Notes under the pieces: generated by a model
Databases searched by the model: none
What the model was told of the DNA's origin: nothing
The model's input: only the letters and a program-made list of their open reading frames with translations
From: Antedon mediterranea
Lineage: Eukaryota > Echinodermata > Crinoidea > Comatulida > Antedonidae
Direction: 5' to 3'
NCBI RefSeq assembly: GCF_964355755.1
Contig: NC_092673.1
Span: forward strand, 2,857,001-2,921,000
Length of the DNA stretch: 64,000 nt
Position numbers and translations under genes: made by a program
In this document: positions 46,301-58,214 of the stretch, piece by piece
How the letters are laid out: the number at the start of each line of letters is the position of its first letter
Numbering within the stretch: the stretch's first letter is position 1

Positions 46301-48622
46301 TTTATTCATTGAATCTTTCATAAATGTTATAGCAATATTTGTATATTTAGATATCATTTCATATGTTAGATTCCGTTTCATACCCTTTTTAGTTATTTTC
46401 TGATTTTTACACATCTCTATTTTTAACTTTTATATATAGTGTTATGATCAGAATAATACAGAGATAACATAGAAACAGAAATTAAATTTAAATATATATC
46501 ACAAAGGCACCTCACAAATCACAGCTTTTCATTAATAATATACAGCTCTGTTTAAACTATCAAACATTATGTGACAAAAAAGTGGGATGGGCCCAAATAT
46601 GGTAGTGATATGCTTAAATACGGTAGTGATATGACATCATCATGTCCATATATGGGTACCACTACCATATTTAAGCATACCACTACCATATTTTAGCACA
46701 TTACACTTTTTTTGTCAAACTAGTTTGATAGTGTAGACAAAGCTTAAGAAAGGTTTAATTTATTTGACAGATGATTGGACTAGCACAAGGTGTTATGGAT
46801 GTTACCCTTCCATATGTCATGGAAAGAAAGCAGTTTGGCAAATCCATATGGACCTTTCAGGTATTTATACCACACTTTTATCTAATATATTGTTGATAGT
46901 GAACTTGCCCCTTCTATGTTTTCCAGTGTAAGGAGCTTTATTTTATATTATTAATTTATTTTATTTATACTGGGTGACCTTTTCAGTCTAAAGGCCAATT
47001 TACACAGACGAGCGTTAACAGTAATAAAAATATATAATATATGTTATTCCTTATGACCATTTACAAAAAACATGGAGCGGACAGGCAGTTTCCGCTCAGG
47101 ATAGATACAGATTATACGCGGGACAAGCTACGCAGTTTTCCGCTTACCATTACCGCTCATCTGTGTAAATTGCCAAAGAGGGCGCAGTTATGATCAGTGG
47201 CTGTGAGATTTCTTATTCATACTGGAAGAATTCAACAAAATAATCTATGATGTTTTATAATTAAATGATTTAGTTTGTTTAGTTTAGTTATTATGAATGA
47301 CACAGGATTTATTTCATGATGTGTTACTTTTCTGTAGGGAATGCAACATCAAATAGCCGATGTAGCCACAAAAATTGAAGCAGCCAGACTTCTGGTCTAT
47401 AATGCAGCTCGAATGAAAGAGGCTGGTGTGCCCTTTATAAAAGAGGCATCAATGGCCAAGTACTTTGCTTCTGAGGTATGGTACGCCATTTGTTATTTTA
47501 AGCATGGAAAAGTCATTCTTAAGTAATTTACATTCATAACCGCCAATTGAATGAGTTCATTCACTCAGATATGTTGTCCCCCTCAAAAATTAATTTTTTT
47601 TACATTTTTTGTTGAGTATGCCATTTTAAAGTCACATTAGAGTTATTCACTTTGACCAAAAACTGGATCGAAAACAAAAATTATTTACTTGGAAAAATGT
47701 AATTTCAAGCTAAAAATACAAAAATTATCTCTCAGATACCTCCATGATCGGACAGTGGTTTTTGATTAAAATTAACTTTCTTTTGTCTTTTTATAAGTGA
47801 AATAATGACTTTTTGTTTATTTACAGAATTTAACTTTATTAAAACTGCAAAATGGCATATTTAAAGTCTGATTTTAATCTTCATTATTCATAATTTCTAA
47901 TCTAAATTCATAGCCACCAATTGATTGATTGACCAGTTCATTTACTAAACTTAAAACTAAACCTTAATTCAAATTGCTTGGTATTAATATTAGTTAATTT
48001 AACACACTCTTTTCACTATCATCAGAGTTAAACACAGTGCCTTATTCTTTTTTACTTGTCATACTGTAGGTAGCAACTTTGGCAACATCTAAATGTATTG
48101 AATGGCTTGGGGGTGTAGGATTTACAAAGGACTTCCCTGCTGAAAAGTTTTTCAGAGATTGTAAAATTGGTAAGACTTATTATTTATATTACAATAATAG
48201 CCTTTAGTATGACAGTAGTTAGATTCTCAGTGTGAGCAATATAGTGATTTCATAAAGTGAATCCTTGGTATTAATGATGAATCTCTGTCTACACTATCAA
48301 ACTAGTTTGGCAAAAAAAGTGTATAGTGGCCAAATATGGTAGTGATATGCTTAAATATGGTAGTGATATGACTAAATATGGTAGTGATATGACATCATCA
48401 TGTCCATATATGGGCACATCACATTTTTTTGTCACAAAGTTTGATAGTGTAGACAGATCTTTAGCATTGATTTTGTTCATGAATGTCAAATCACATTAGT
48501 TCAAAGATTTTTGTAGTATTATGATCAATATTGTTTTATCAACAGGGTCTATATATGAAGGTACCTCTAATATCCAACTTAACACGATTGCAAAGCAGAT
48601 AGAACGAGAGGTCAAAGGTTGA
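43358..48622 (+). CDS. ACADSB: ACADSB, short/branched-chain acyl-CoA dehydrogenase
   Basis: Mitochondrial FAD enzyme that oxidises 2-methylbutyryl-CoA in isoleucine breakdown, passing electrons to ETF. Exons: 43358-43414, 43616-43879, 44197-44403, 45042-45215, 45481-45606, 46142-46234, 46771-46860, 47338-47475, 48070-48169, 48546-48622; 1326 nt, 441 residues (human 432). N-terminus ([15 protein letters not shown]) is a basic mitochondrial presequence. Family blocks: [80 protein letters not shown] and [14 protein letters not shown]. The catalytic base is Glu421 in IYEGTSNIQ, equivalent to human mature Glu381. Polyadenylation AATAAA at 48771-48776. Introns hold four MITE-A copies and a minisatellite. 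Confidence 0.96.
43996..44114 (-). mobile_element. MITE-A copy 16
   Basis: Short complete copy with two ATCACTACCATATTTGGG-type units, in ACADSB intron 2. Confidence 0.85.
44410..44862. repeat. Minisatellite, ~39 bp unit, ~11 copies
   Basis: Unit reads roughly GTTAGCCACTGTCATGTTCA then CTGAACTTTGACCTGT, in ACADSB intron 3 directly after exon 44197-44403. Because 39 is divisible by three, the minus strand is open for 163 codons with a 13-residue repeat. No start context or similarity supports translation. Confidence 0.93.
45241..45391 (+). mobile_element. MITE-A copy 17, near consensus
   Basis: One of the best-preserved copies: both ends intact, two CCAAATATGG and one CCATATATGG. ACADSB intron 4. 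Confidence 0.92.
45655..45815 (-). repeat. SINE fragment
   Basis: Matches the tail half of 15165-15345 (CCATTAAACCACTGGGGCTT, GGTATTGTTCAAACTCG), missing most of the tRNA-like part. ACADSB intron 5. Confidence 0.65.
46543..46746. mobile_element. MITE-A copy 18, with units in both orientations
   Basis: Contains CCCAAATATGGTAGTGATAT units followed by ACCACTACCATATTTAAGC units, so the centre is a larger palindrome than usual. ACADSB intron 6, just before exon 46771-46860. Confidence 0.85.
46990..47176. mobile_element. MITE-C copy 2 inside a SINE
   Basis: Ends CCAATTTACACAGACGA and TCTGTGTAAATTGCC. The SINE-like sequence TATACTGGGTGACCTTTTCA on its left and CAGTTATGATCAGTGGCTGT on its right are consecutive pieces of the family seen at 55705-55930. 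Confidence 0.75.
47560..47885 (-). repeat. Dispersed repeat R1, copy 3
   Basis: Reverse-orientation relative of 2249-2590: TGTTGTCCCCCTCAAAAATT and AACTGCAAAATGGCATATTT match complements of blocks there. ACADSB intron 8. Confidence 0.5.
48280..48462 (+). mobile_element. MITE-A copy 19, three units
   Basis: Three tandem AAATATGGTAGTGATATG units, of which one keeps an exact CCAAATATGG, plus CCATATATGG. ACADSB intron 9. Confidence 0.88.
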
Positions 48623-49485
48623 ACCGTATACTGCACATTGGTGACGTAGAGTAAGATTGTATCGAAATTAAACACAAAATATAGCAACAGATTTTTGAAT
48701 AACTTATATTTTTTCTTTTATTTATTTTATTTAAGTTTTCAGTATTTCTTGCATATAAATATAAACACATAATAAATATTAACGTTTATTGATTTTACGC
48801 ATTGACATTTGCAAAAAGCAGCTGGAGGTAGTCTTTTAAAAGGTGTATGCATACAAAACAAAGTAATATTTAACTGTGTTTTAAATGAAATAATGCCCAT
48901 GTTTATTCAAAAGTCATCAAATTTGAATAGAATACAAATTAAACATATATATATAGTATTATGATATTTAAATAAAAGTTGTAAATGATGTATTTTTATA
49001 TTGAAAATACTGTAATATGTAACCCTGTATTTAAAAATATTTTAAGTAATCATAAAGTCAACTCTCCCAATACCGTCTGTGGCCATATTCACCAATCACA
49101 CTTAATTGAGATATTTCCATTTAAATATTAAGTATTTCACTTAACTCAATAAATTAAGTATTTCCCTTAAATTGTATTAATTTAGATAGGAGAAGAATTT
49201 TAAGGGTGTTTACCTTTGCTGAAGTGTGGATGGTGAATATGGCTACTGGTTTTGTGGAAAGTCTGGTATTTGGAATGTGTTTCTAATGGTAAAAATGGAT
49301 TTTATAAAACATAGAAAAAGTCTGGTTTTGGGAGAGTTTCCGGGTTTTCAGAGAGTCTGGTATGGGGAGATTTGAGTGACTGTACAGTAGGTCTGTTTAG
49401 TGAACCATAACCAGTCGATTATTGATTTCAGACATTATTGTGAGGGCGCTTTTGTTAATAGTGTTTAATATTTTACATGTTTTCT
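48623..49485. other. Gap between convergent ACADSB and SLC7 genes
   Basis: ACADSB 3' UTR (AATAAA 48771-48776). A loose inverted repeat, GGCCATATTCACCA at about 49081 against TGGTGAATATGGC at 49230, encloses AT-rich sequence. No gene recognised. Confidence 0.45.
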
Positions 49486-52034
49486 CTATCCTTTATTATT
49501 AGTGTTTTGTGGTGCTCCCAAAACCACCATTTGAGTAGATCCAAAGTCAATATTTTCATCAATATCCTTTAATAGTGGGGAACGGTCGGGCTTTGTATCA
49601 TTCTGAACATCTGCAGTGGTGCTGTGGCGATAACCGTATGAAAAATATATAACCAAACCTGTAAAAATATACATAACATTTTAATATTTATTATATATCA
49701 CTTGGCTTGATTTAGTATGTACTGCTAGGAATGAATTTTCCCTGATGATCTTATGAAACAGAAGAGATTGGAGAGATATGTCATAAGTCTACAGCATGCA
49801 GTGAATATTTTGGATGAATACATCTAAAACGGTTGGTACGTTGTCTAACTTTCAAAATAAATATTTAAGAAATAATTTAAAGGCAGCATACCTATTAAAA
49901 TCCAGATGAAAAACCTGTAGAATGATTTAGATGGGATATTCACCAACAAACTCATGTTGCATAGGATTGAAAGTGTAGGTACAAACGGGACACATGGTAC
50001 CTGCAAGAAAGGTGAAATAAAATGTACAAAGAAAAAGCATTTTCTTTTATGTCTACTCTATTTAATGTTTTTTACTACTATACTAATTCCATCTCCCAGT
50101 GGCTCATTGTTATGTTGTTGGAAGTTTTAGGCTTGCTAAGACACCAATATGGTGATTCAAGTGTTGCATCTGTTTTTAAATATAAGTTGTTATTATTATT
50201 ATTAATGATCAAAGCAGCTGAATTTAGCTAGCTGCAGTACAGTAGGTTGAATTTCAGATGTTGGTTGTTTTAAAATTGGGAATATACAGTATAGACAGTC
50301 GGTTATTTTTACAGCATGGTAAACCAGTCATCCAAATATTTCTCATTTGACAGAGCGTTAAACTTTTGACTGAATATTCTTGTTTAAAATATTGGTATAT
50401 ATTTTTGAATTTACAATGGCCAACAAAATAAAAATTTGTGAAGCGCAAAGATGCGCATCATCATCATATTCATACTAAAGGCCTACAAACCTTATATGGT
50501 GGTTCGTCATCGTTCTGATGGTGCATACATATTATGGCAACACTTACAACGGCTCCTAGCGCAAATACAGCTATCAATAACATACTAAAAACATCATTTA
50601 TTTCTGTATGAAATACAACAATTGAGAAACACAAACAACATAGGATGTACATAATCAAACTTATCACCACAACTCGTCCAGGTTTTTTGCTTCGGAGACA
50701 ACTAAAACATTCAAATTGAGTTTTTAATGTACCGCCTATGACTGGTTCTTCATTGCTTTTCTTTGATTTCAATTCTTTCGAATCAGGAAGTTGAAAAAAG
50801 ATGAAATTTTCTTCGATCGGTCTGTATCGCAGGATAACGACAAGCGCCGATACAGCGATATAACATGATATGCTACCAATATTTAATAAATCAATAAGTG
50901 ATTCTAAAGGTATAAACACGGCCAAAATAAACGATATTATTCCTATGATTACGACGGATATTACGGGTACTTTGTTACTGGAAAGATACGCTAAGAATGA
51001 AAAGATAAGCTTATCCAGAGCAATTGAATAAGCGAGTCTGGTTGCACCATAGTATGAGGTAAGACCACACCCCAGTATCCCCAAAAGTACTCCGACAGTT
51101 GACAAGTATGATGGAAAAGTGTCTCCATGTTGTAAAAATGCATCAGGAATCGGTGAAAATTCATTAATATTTTTCCAAGGAACAATTAAAGTAAGACACA
51201 TTGCCATTATAGCAGAAAATACTGCATATATAACAATACATAATACTAACGCAATTGGCAAGCTCCTAATTGGGTCTTTGCATTCTTCACTTGCTGTGCA
51301 TATTACCTCGAAAGACCCAAAAAGAAAGTACAATTTCGCGGCTCCTGTTATCACACCCGATATACCATTCGGCATAAATCCCCCGTAGTTTTTCCAATTT
51401 GATAAATCAGCATATTTAAAACTGTAAGCAAAAAACACTAATAACACGATCACCAAACACGTTATCATAATATGACTTAGCAGATGTTTGAATGCCACAT
51501 ACAAGTATAAACATAAAGAGGAGGATGAATATGCCAGCTATGATATTCGGTATATGGTTAAGGTGTGGTATATCCCATTCCTCTCCATTCATAAGAAAAT
51601 TAACAGTTAGATTGCTAATAGTGTTGTTAAATGCTGTTACCAGTGAAAGCAGCTGCTTGACTAGTTGCAACTGCTAAGTATTCCAACAGCATGTTCCATC
51701 CAATTATGAAAGCCCAAATTTCCCCGACAACTACGTAAACGTACAGATAACCACTTCCAGATCTGGGAATACGATTACATAATTCCATATAGCTGAAAGC
51801 AGACAGGAGAGCGCAGAATACCGCTAAAAATATTGATAATATTACTGCTGGTCCAGCTAGAGTCTTCGCAACGATACCAATCAGTATGAATATACCTATA
51901 CCAAATATGTGAGATATTCCTAAAAGAGTCAAATCAAATGTTGTCAAGCATCTTTTCAAATCCGTGTCTAATGTGTTCACTGGGATACGTCTTCGACGAT
52001 TCAAGTTTTGTGCAAATTCTGTTAAAACCTCCAT
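49486..52034 (-). pseudogene. SLC7-type cationic amino-acid transporter with two frame breaks
   Basis: Plasma-membrane amino-acid permease of the CAT branch by similarity. Exons: 52034-50491, 50000-49892, 49658-49486. The long exon reads in three successive frames: 52034 to about 51630 (GIGIFILIG, RSGSGYLYVYVVVGEIWAF), then about 51670-51440 (LNHIPNIIAGIFILLF), then about 51470-50491 (GSFEVICTASEECKDPIRSL, LLGILGCGLTSYYGATRLAY). Each switch is a +1 shift. Similarity to CAT proteins is continuous across both, so these look like two single-base insertions or assembly errors in one gene of about 607 residues. Downstream exons are intact (PFVPTLSILCNMSLL; YFSYGYRHS). Either a young pseudogene or a sequence error; splicing cannot explain the breaks. 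Confidence 0.8.
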
Positions 52035-52877
52035 TTTTAGCTCAACTTTGCTTAGGTTACCTTAACTTGTACTGTAGTTGACTGGCTTTAAGTCTAGATT
52101 TTAGTGAGTTATTGAGCCATGACTTTGAATTGTTTCAAAAGAATGATCTTTTAAGAAACTTTTTATTCATACAGCATGATCCCAGTTTAAAGGTATTCAA
52201 TCAATTCTTTTCTACCTGCATGCCTACCTATTCAAGCGTGAAGGAAAAGTACTTGAGTGTCTCTACGATATCTAACAGCCCTATTGACCTATATATTACA
52301 GTATTATACACAAGTTGGATATTATATTTAACATTTTTAATTCTTCTATTGTTATAGATACAGTATTTTCTGTATGTGGAGTTTTAAAGTTCTTTTGTGT
52401 AGTTAATTTTAATATACTGTACACAGCAATATTAATATTAATATATATATACTAATATGTTTTACTAAAATTGGCATTGAATGTCTATAAGTAGATTCCT
52501 AATTCATACACATTTTACAAAAATATTTATGTGTTAGGTATGATATAGTATATTGTATTGAACAAATGCATGTGGTAGTCAGTATATATTTAGAAACACT
52601 GTTTTTAATAAGTTTCAACGTTTAGGGTCTATGTAATATACACTAGGAATTCAGCATGAATAAAACACCTCACATACACACCATAATTAACAGCAATCAC
52701 ATTTTCAGCGATAATTGTAAATAACTCTCAACAAAAATACTGACAAAATATCATTACTTTATTTTGATCATGTTAGTAACAAAGAACAAATACATATTAA
52801 AATCTTACTATATACATATTCTTATAATGTAATAACAGGGAATTCAACCGTCCGCCATCTAGCAACTATACATAGAG

Positions 52878-52934
52878 TTAAGCTCTGTCTACACTATCAA
52901 AATATTTTGACTAAAAAAGATGTGATAGAGCTTT
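52878..52934. mobile_element. MITE-A remnant 20
   Basis: The left end (TTAAGCTCTGTCTACACTAT) is joined almost directly to a GATAGAGCTTTA right end; the centre is deleted. Confidence 0.75.
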
Positions 52935-53770
52935 ACAACGCGATTAACATTTTTACAACAATGATGTCACACATCTGAACATAACATTTGTTGGATGGTG
53001 ATGGACAGAACCATGGCTCAGTCTCAACGTCAATACAGTAGGACCAAGGCAATCTAACAACAGGATGCTGAGCTCCAGAGATCAAAGGGTTTATCTGTGG
53101 CTGCGACAACCTCAGTTCGACGCCCTTTAACAGACACCTCGCGCTGTGGAGAATATGCATATTATACAGTACTGTTGGTATTTGTTGCAGCCAGACATAA
53201 GATCAAAGGACTGTTACGAGTTCCTATCCTGGCAAGGCAAGCTCAGTGTCCTGTTGTTAGATTGCCTTGTATTGGTGGGACACACCTATTAAAAAGACAC
53301 TTTCCTGTGAAACATACAATATACAATGGCTACTGCCAACCTCTATTCAAGGGACCCTTTGTTAGGTACGAAATTCTCCTTTTAATATATGTCAATTCTA
53401 CGGTAATTTTTATAAATCCATGCCAAATTGCCAATACAGTAGTTGATAATAATAATCAAATCATGTGGAAGAACTTTCTATATATAATTAGAGTGCATTA
53501 AAATCAATAATTCACTTAAACATCTGTATAATAAATAGGTACATTTCATTATATTAGATCAATTAATAACTTTTCGACCTTAAAAATAACTTAAAATCCT
53601 ATCAGAACCATTTTTCACAAAATTGATTCGTTGTTGATGAGCTATGCTCGATACGATTATTGCAACATAACTGCTTTTATAATTTACTTTTAAAAATAAT
53701 TTTTTGACCATTTTAAATATAATATGGAATTTATGCTGTTCATTTAAAGTACATTTCTATATGACATTGT

Positions 53771-53897
53771 AAAGTTCTATCTACACTATCAAACTAGTTT
53801 GACAAAAAAGTGTGACGTGCCCAAATATGGTAGTGATTTGACATCATCATGTCCATATATGGGCACACCACATTTTTTTGTCACATCAAGTTTGATA
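53771..53897 (+). mobile_element. MITE-A copy 21, right end lost
   Basis: Exact CCAAATATGG and CCATATATGG, ending at AAGTTTGATA without the last 20 bp. Confidence 0.8.
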
Positions 53898-54186
53898 AAG
53901 ATAATGATGAATTAAGTGTTTTTTCTGATAGAAAAATTCTATTGTCAATTGTTAGCTATGAAAACAAGATTAATAAAGCTCTTTATTTTATTTTTACTAA
54001 AGGCAGTTTTGGCATTCCATACTTTTTAAAAGTAAAGCACCAATAGCAGAACTGTGCAAAATTTATACATACATTAATTATTTATATGGATATAAAACCT
54101 TACTAAATTTATATACTTTGAATATAACTTATATGGTACTGGTGACCCTGTGTATAAATATATGCATACAGTATTTGTTAAAAAGC

Positions 54187-57100
54187 TCAGAGTCGCCAAG
54201 TATTTCCTTCCCATACATCTTCTGACAATCGTTTATCCGCCTTCTTTTTTTCTGTAGAGAAACAAGAAAAAATTAATAAATTTGTAAAAGACTGACCATG
54301 TTTTAATATCGTGAATAGCATACCTGCCAACGTCTGAAGTTAAAAAAAGCGGGAAGTGTGTTTTTTTAGGTCAACAGCGTCCTCTATTTATTATCGAGAG
54401 GTAAGGAGTGCAGTATCGTGTGGTGGCTATGTGAGGGGAATCTCTTATTTGACAGCAAATGGTCATACAATGGCTGAAATATCGTAAATTCGCTAGTGTG
54501 TAAGTTATATTTTAATGCACAAAACAATACATCAAAAATCAGTTATCTTTGTAATCAGAAGAAGAAGAAGAAAATGTGGAAAACCAGGAGCACAATATTA
54601 GGCCGGGAGACGGGTCTAAAATACGGGAGTCTCCAGGCCAAAACAGGATGTATGGTATAGAATTTAAATTAATGAACAAAACGTTTCTACCTTTGGCATC
54701 CTTCAACTTCTTGAATTCTGCAGCCTTTTGTTCCTTGCTCTGCTTTGATTTCACACCAAGCGCTCCAGTAACTAGCCTCCTTGCTGCAGATACAGATGTC
54801 TCTGGTCTAGGCTTAGCTGGTTGAATGATTTCAATACACTTTCTAGCTTTAAGTTTAGAATCTCTTGTCGCTTGGTCTAGTGATCGAGTTCGAAGCATTG
54901 GATTTTGAAGCCCTAATGCATCCTGAGCTGTTGTTTTTAAAACAAAAGAAACCAACAACTATGAAATAGCCGTAATCATTTGCAACCAGTCTTTTGTTAC
55001 TGTATATATATATCCAGCCACTGATACCCACAGCATTGTAATTTTTTCAGTAATTTGATTTATTTTTTAGGCTGCTTTACTTTATCGTTTTGATTTAGCT
55101 TTGTTAATTTTTGTTTATATTTCCATTGAGATCCAGCCACTGATACTCACAGCATTGTATATGGGTATTATATATATTCTGATGCTGTCATTTGTAGCAA
55201 ATTATTAGGATGATTAACCATATTCTTATTAAATTGAGCCAATGCAAAACCATCCAGCTAAAATCTCAACACAACAGATAAAATACAGGTGACAATTTAA
55301 TTTATGCTAAATTAACACTCACCTGTTGAGGCAGAACTAAACACTCCCAATGCATGCGTCTCATCAACCCACTGGATATTGAAACTTTTGAAACTGAAAT
55401 TACCAATAAATTATATTTCTATCCATTATCTAAGAAATTAAGATCTATAAAAAAAAAACATGAATGGGGGCGCTAGCCTTCAGCAAAAAACACCGCCATT
55501 TCAACCTTAAAAGTGAATTTAGAATTTCAACTAAAATGATCTATTGATTAAGGTTTTCTTACCTGTAGCCTGAAAATGATTGTACTAAATCTTCCGTCTT
55601 AAACTCGGCTGGAAAGTCATAAATTTCGATTACATGGTTAAATCCTAAAAAAAAAAAGATTAACACAAAAATGATATGCTGGTAATTTTGAATCGAATTA
55701 TTACATTTATTTATACTGGGTAACCTCTTCAGTCAAAGACTGGTCTCCCAGAGGGCCCAGTGTTATGATCAGTGGCTGTGATGTACTAGTACACTGTGGC
55801 AACCCCCTACTCATCTTGAAAAATGTATTAGGTTATTTAAAGTGCACATGAGCTAGATGTGTACACTGGACCTTCGGTTTATAATTCTTATCCGAGAAGA
55901 CTTGTTCTACCACCAGAACTATGGAAGTTATTAGAAAAATGGTAGACTTACTTCCATAATCAAAGTTATCCTTGGCAGCATAGTTGTAGTAGTCTTGCTT
56001 GGTTTTCTTAACAGATACTTTGACGTTTCCAATTGCCTCTGATATCTGCGAATAAAGTTACAAATGGTAACTTTCATTTTAAGAAAGGACTTTCATACAT
56101 AGACTAGGCGGGGAATTAATACGACATTCATTTTATGCAGTAAAGTTTATTTGAAGGTTTTTAAATTTCTGTCTACACTATCAAACTACCTAAATATGGT
56201 GGTGATATGCCTAAATTATGGTAGTGATATGACATTATCACATCATATCACATAAGTTTGATAGTGTAGTGTACACTCCCTGACAATGAGTATCCATTAA
56301 AATACACTGTATCTTTGATGGTATGTAGTTTCATTGGGTCAATGTATGAAATTTGGGGACATTAAGGGATGAGATTATACTCCGATTTCATTAACAATGG
56401 ATTTACTGTATATCTATATTTAGCCTAAATTAGTGAATCGGTTTATATTGGTAATATTATCATTTTATTATCATTGTTTAATACTAAAGTTATTTTATAA
56501 ATACTAAATAAGTACCTCATCCACAACGTTTGCTCCTAATGCTTCACCAGTTTCATCAAATAGATCATCCCAATTATCCCCATCATCACCATCAGCTGTT
56601 AATTCAGCAGATGCAGATGCTTCGACTGCTTTTGCATCACCCGATATTTCTGTGTCTGCAATATCTTCTTCTAAATCATCATCTTCCTCTTTTTCTCCAC
56701 TTTCTTCCATATTTTCTGCACTTTCTTCCATTTCTTGATCTCTTAATTCATCTTCTACTATAACCTCCTCTTCTGATTCCCCTTTTTCCTCATCACCAGA
56801 AATTTCTATATTTATTGCACTGAGTTTATCTTGTTCCTTAATTAAATTAATGTCTTTGTCTACAATATTTGATCCGTTTGCAACTGTAGAAGCACTTTTT
56901 GCATGCCTTTCTTCACCACTTACATCCTCTAACAAAATTTTAGTTTTTAATTTTGACAAATCATCATCTTTACAAATGTCTTTATTAACTATATCTTCTG
57001 AAGAAATTCCAGACATAGCCTCCTCTTTGTTTTGGTCCTCGGAAATCTCTTGCAACTCTCTAGTCTGCTGTTCTGCATGAATTTCATTGTTCAAATCTTT

Positions 57101-58214
57101 ATTACTATTGTCTTGACAATGTTCTCCAGACACTATTCTCTCATCACTCTCATCTGGTGATGTCATCTCATGTGATGGCACTCCTTCTGGTGATGTCATC
57201 TCATGTGATGGCACTCCTTCTGATGATGTCATCACATGTAATGACACTCCTTCCGATGATGTCATCACATGTAATGGCACTCCTTCTGGTGAAGTCATCT
57301 CATGTGATGGCACTCCTTCTGATGATGTCATCACATGTGATGGCACTCCTTCTGATGATTGCCTTTTCTCTAACACACCAGCATTGTCACTGTTAGAATC
57401 ATTAGCTAATTCAGACGCAATTGGTATAGAAGTTTGGTGGTCTTTTCTAACAACATCCTCCGCTTTTTCATCGCTTTCTTGTGCCTTTGGTTCACTACCA
57501 ACTGATGCCATGATTTGTGATTCACTTTTGTTAATCGTCATTTTCTTCAGTGGTGGTTCAATCTTCTCATTCTCCGATGTGTCTGTATTTGTTTCAATGT
57601 CTCCAATTTGGTTTGTTGTTGGATCAGTAGTTTCAGATGGTAAGGTATCTTGGTTTCTCTTAGATCGAGGCACATACAGAGCCTGATCAGGTTTCCGTGA
57701 TTTTGGAACATATAATGCTTGATCAGGTCTTTTTGATTTCCTTTATACAATAACAAGATAATACATTTTTATTATTTTTTGCATTACACTATAAAGCTCT
57801 GACTACACTATCAAACTTTATGCGAAAAAAAAAAATGTGATGTGCTCATATATGGACATGATGATATACACTACTATATTTGGGTATATCACAATATTTG
57901 GGCACATCACACTTTTTTTGTCAAACTAGTTTGATAGTGTAGACTGCGCTTTAGATATTTCATAATTCAAGCTTATCAATACACACCAATACAGATCAAA
58001 CACTTGATACTGGCCTACATTACCTTGCTTTATCTGTAACTTTCTTTCTCTGTTTTTCATTTGTAGACTTTTGGTGCGATGCCATTAAATAGTCTTTGTC
58101 ATTTGGTGAGGTTTTACTTTCCACCTCTCTGTCACCGGTGGTGGTATTATATACCTTTTTTTTCCCCCTTCCTCGTCCCCTACCCACTGGTTCCTTGTTG
58201 GATGCACTCTGCAT
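54187..58214 (-). CDS. R3HCC1L: R3HCC1L-like protein
   Basis: Human R3HCC1L is reported as a possible partner of the exon junction complex; biochemical function is not settled. Exons: 58214-58024, 57740-56516, 56045-55952, 55644-55563, 55393-55323, 54927-54691, 54251-54187; 1965 nt, 654 residues. N-terminus GRGRGRGKKK, then two tandem PDQALYVP motifs (human has one PDMALYVP). A long acidic disordered region follows, with seven ~10-residue SSEGVPSHVMT-like repeats (57157-57365). The C-terminal RRM-like part is clearly conserved: VIEIYDFPAEFKTEDLV, IQWVDETHALGVFSS, QPAKPRPETSVSAARRL, VTGALGVKSKQSKEQ and a final EDVWEG. The ATG at 58214 is the first in its exon; the acceptor at 58219 shows at least one 5' non-coding exon upstream. 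Confidence 0.92.
54985..55170 (+). repeat. Retroelement tail, tandem half-copies
   Basis: ATCCAGCCACTGATACCCAC and CAGCATTGTA occur twice about 120 bp apart, with TCGTTTTGATTTAGCTTTG between, matching 28380-28500. Lacks the hammerhead-like core of that copy. In the R3HCC1L intron between exons 55323-55393 and 54691-54927. Confidence 0.6.
55705..55930 (-). repeat. tRNA-derived SINE (family 2), inverted
   Basis: Reverse complement of the body at 16080-16310: GGTAACCTCTTCAGTCAAAG, CCAGAGGGCCCAGT, AAAGTGCACATGAGC, TTATCCGAGAAGAC. The tRNA-like head is missing. In an R3HCC1L intron. Confidence 0.75.
56165..56277 (+). mobile_element. MITE-A copy 22, decayed
   Basis: Both ends recognisable (CTGTCTACACTATCAAA ... 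TTTGATAGTGTA); the internal units lack CArG matches. Confidence 0.75.
57793..57953 (-). mobile_element. MITE-A copy 23
   Basis: Complete copy, TA-flanked, 53 bp upstream (5') of R3HCC1L exon 56516-57740. Internal sites carry one mismatch (CTCATATATGG). Confidence 0.85.

Larger units (their letters stand above)
52035..54186. other. Intergenic region, SLC7 gene to R3HCC1L
   Basis: AT-rich. A diverged foldback at about 53036-53276 pairs AAGGCAATCTAACAACAGGA with TCCTGTTGTTAGATTGCCTT. Two MITE-A remnants are present. AATAAA-like strings are frequent but unassigned. No coding exon recognised. Confidence 0.5.

Noticed and set aside
51600-51650. A 26 nt GT-AG stretch that might be a tiny intron in the SLC7 gene.
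   Set aside because: Removing it gives a +2 phase change, whereas the next conserved segment needs +1, and it is far below normal intron length.
56530-57686. Several plus-strand frames of 76-100 codons.
   Set aside because: Antisense to the large R3HCC1L exon, whose acidic and repeat-rich coding keeps the other strand open.
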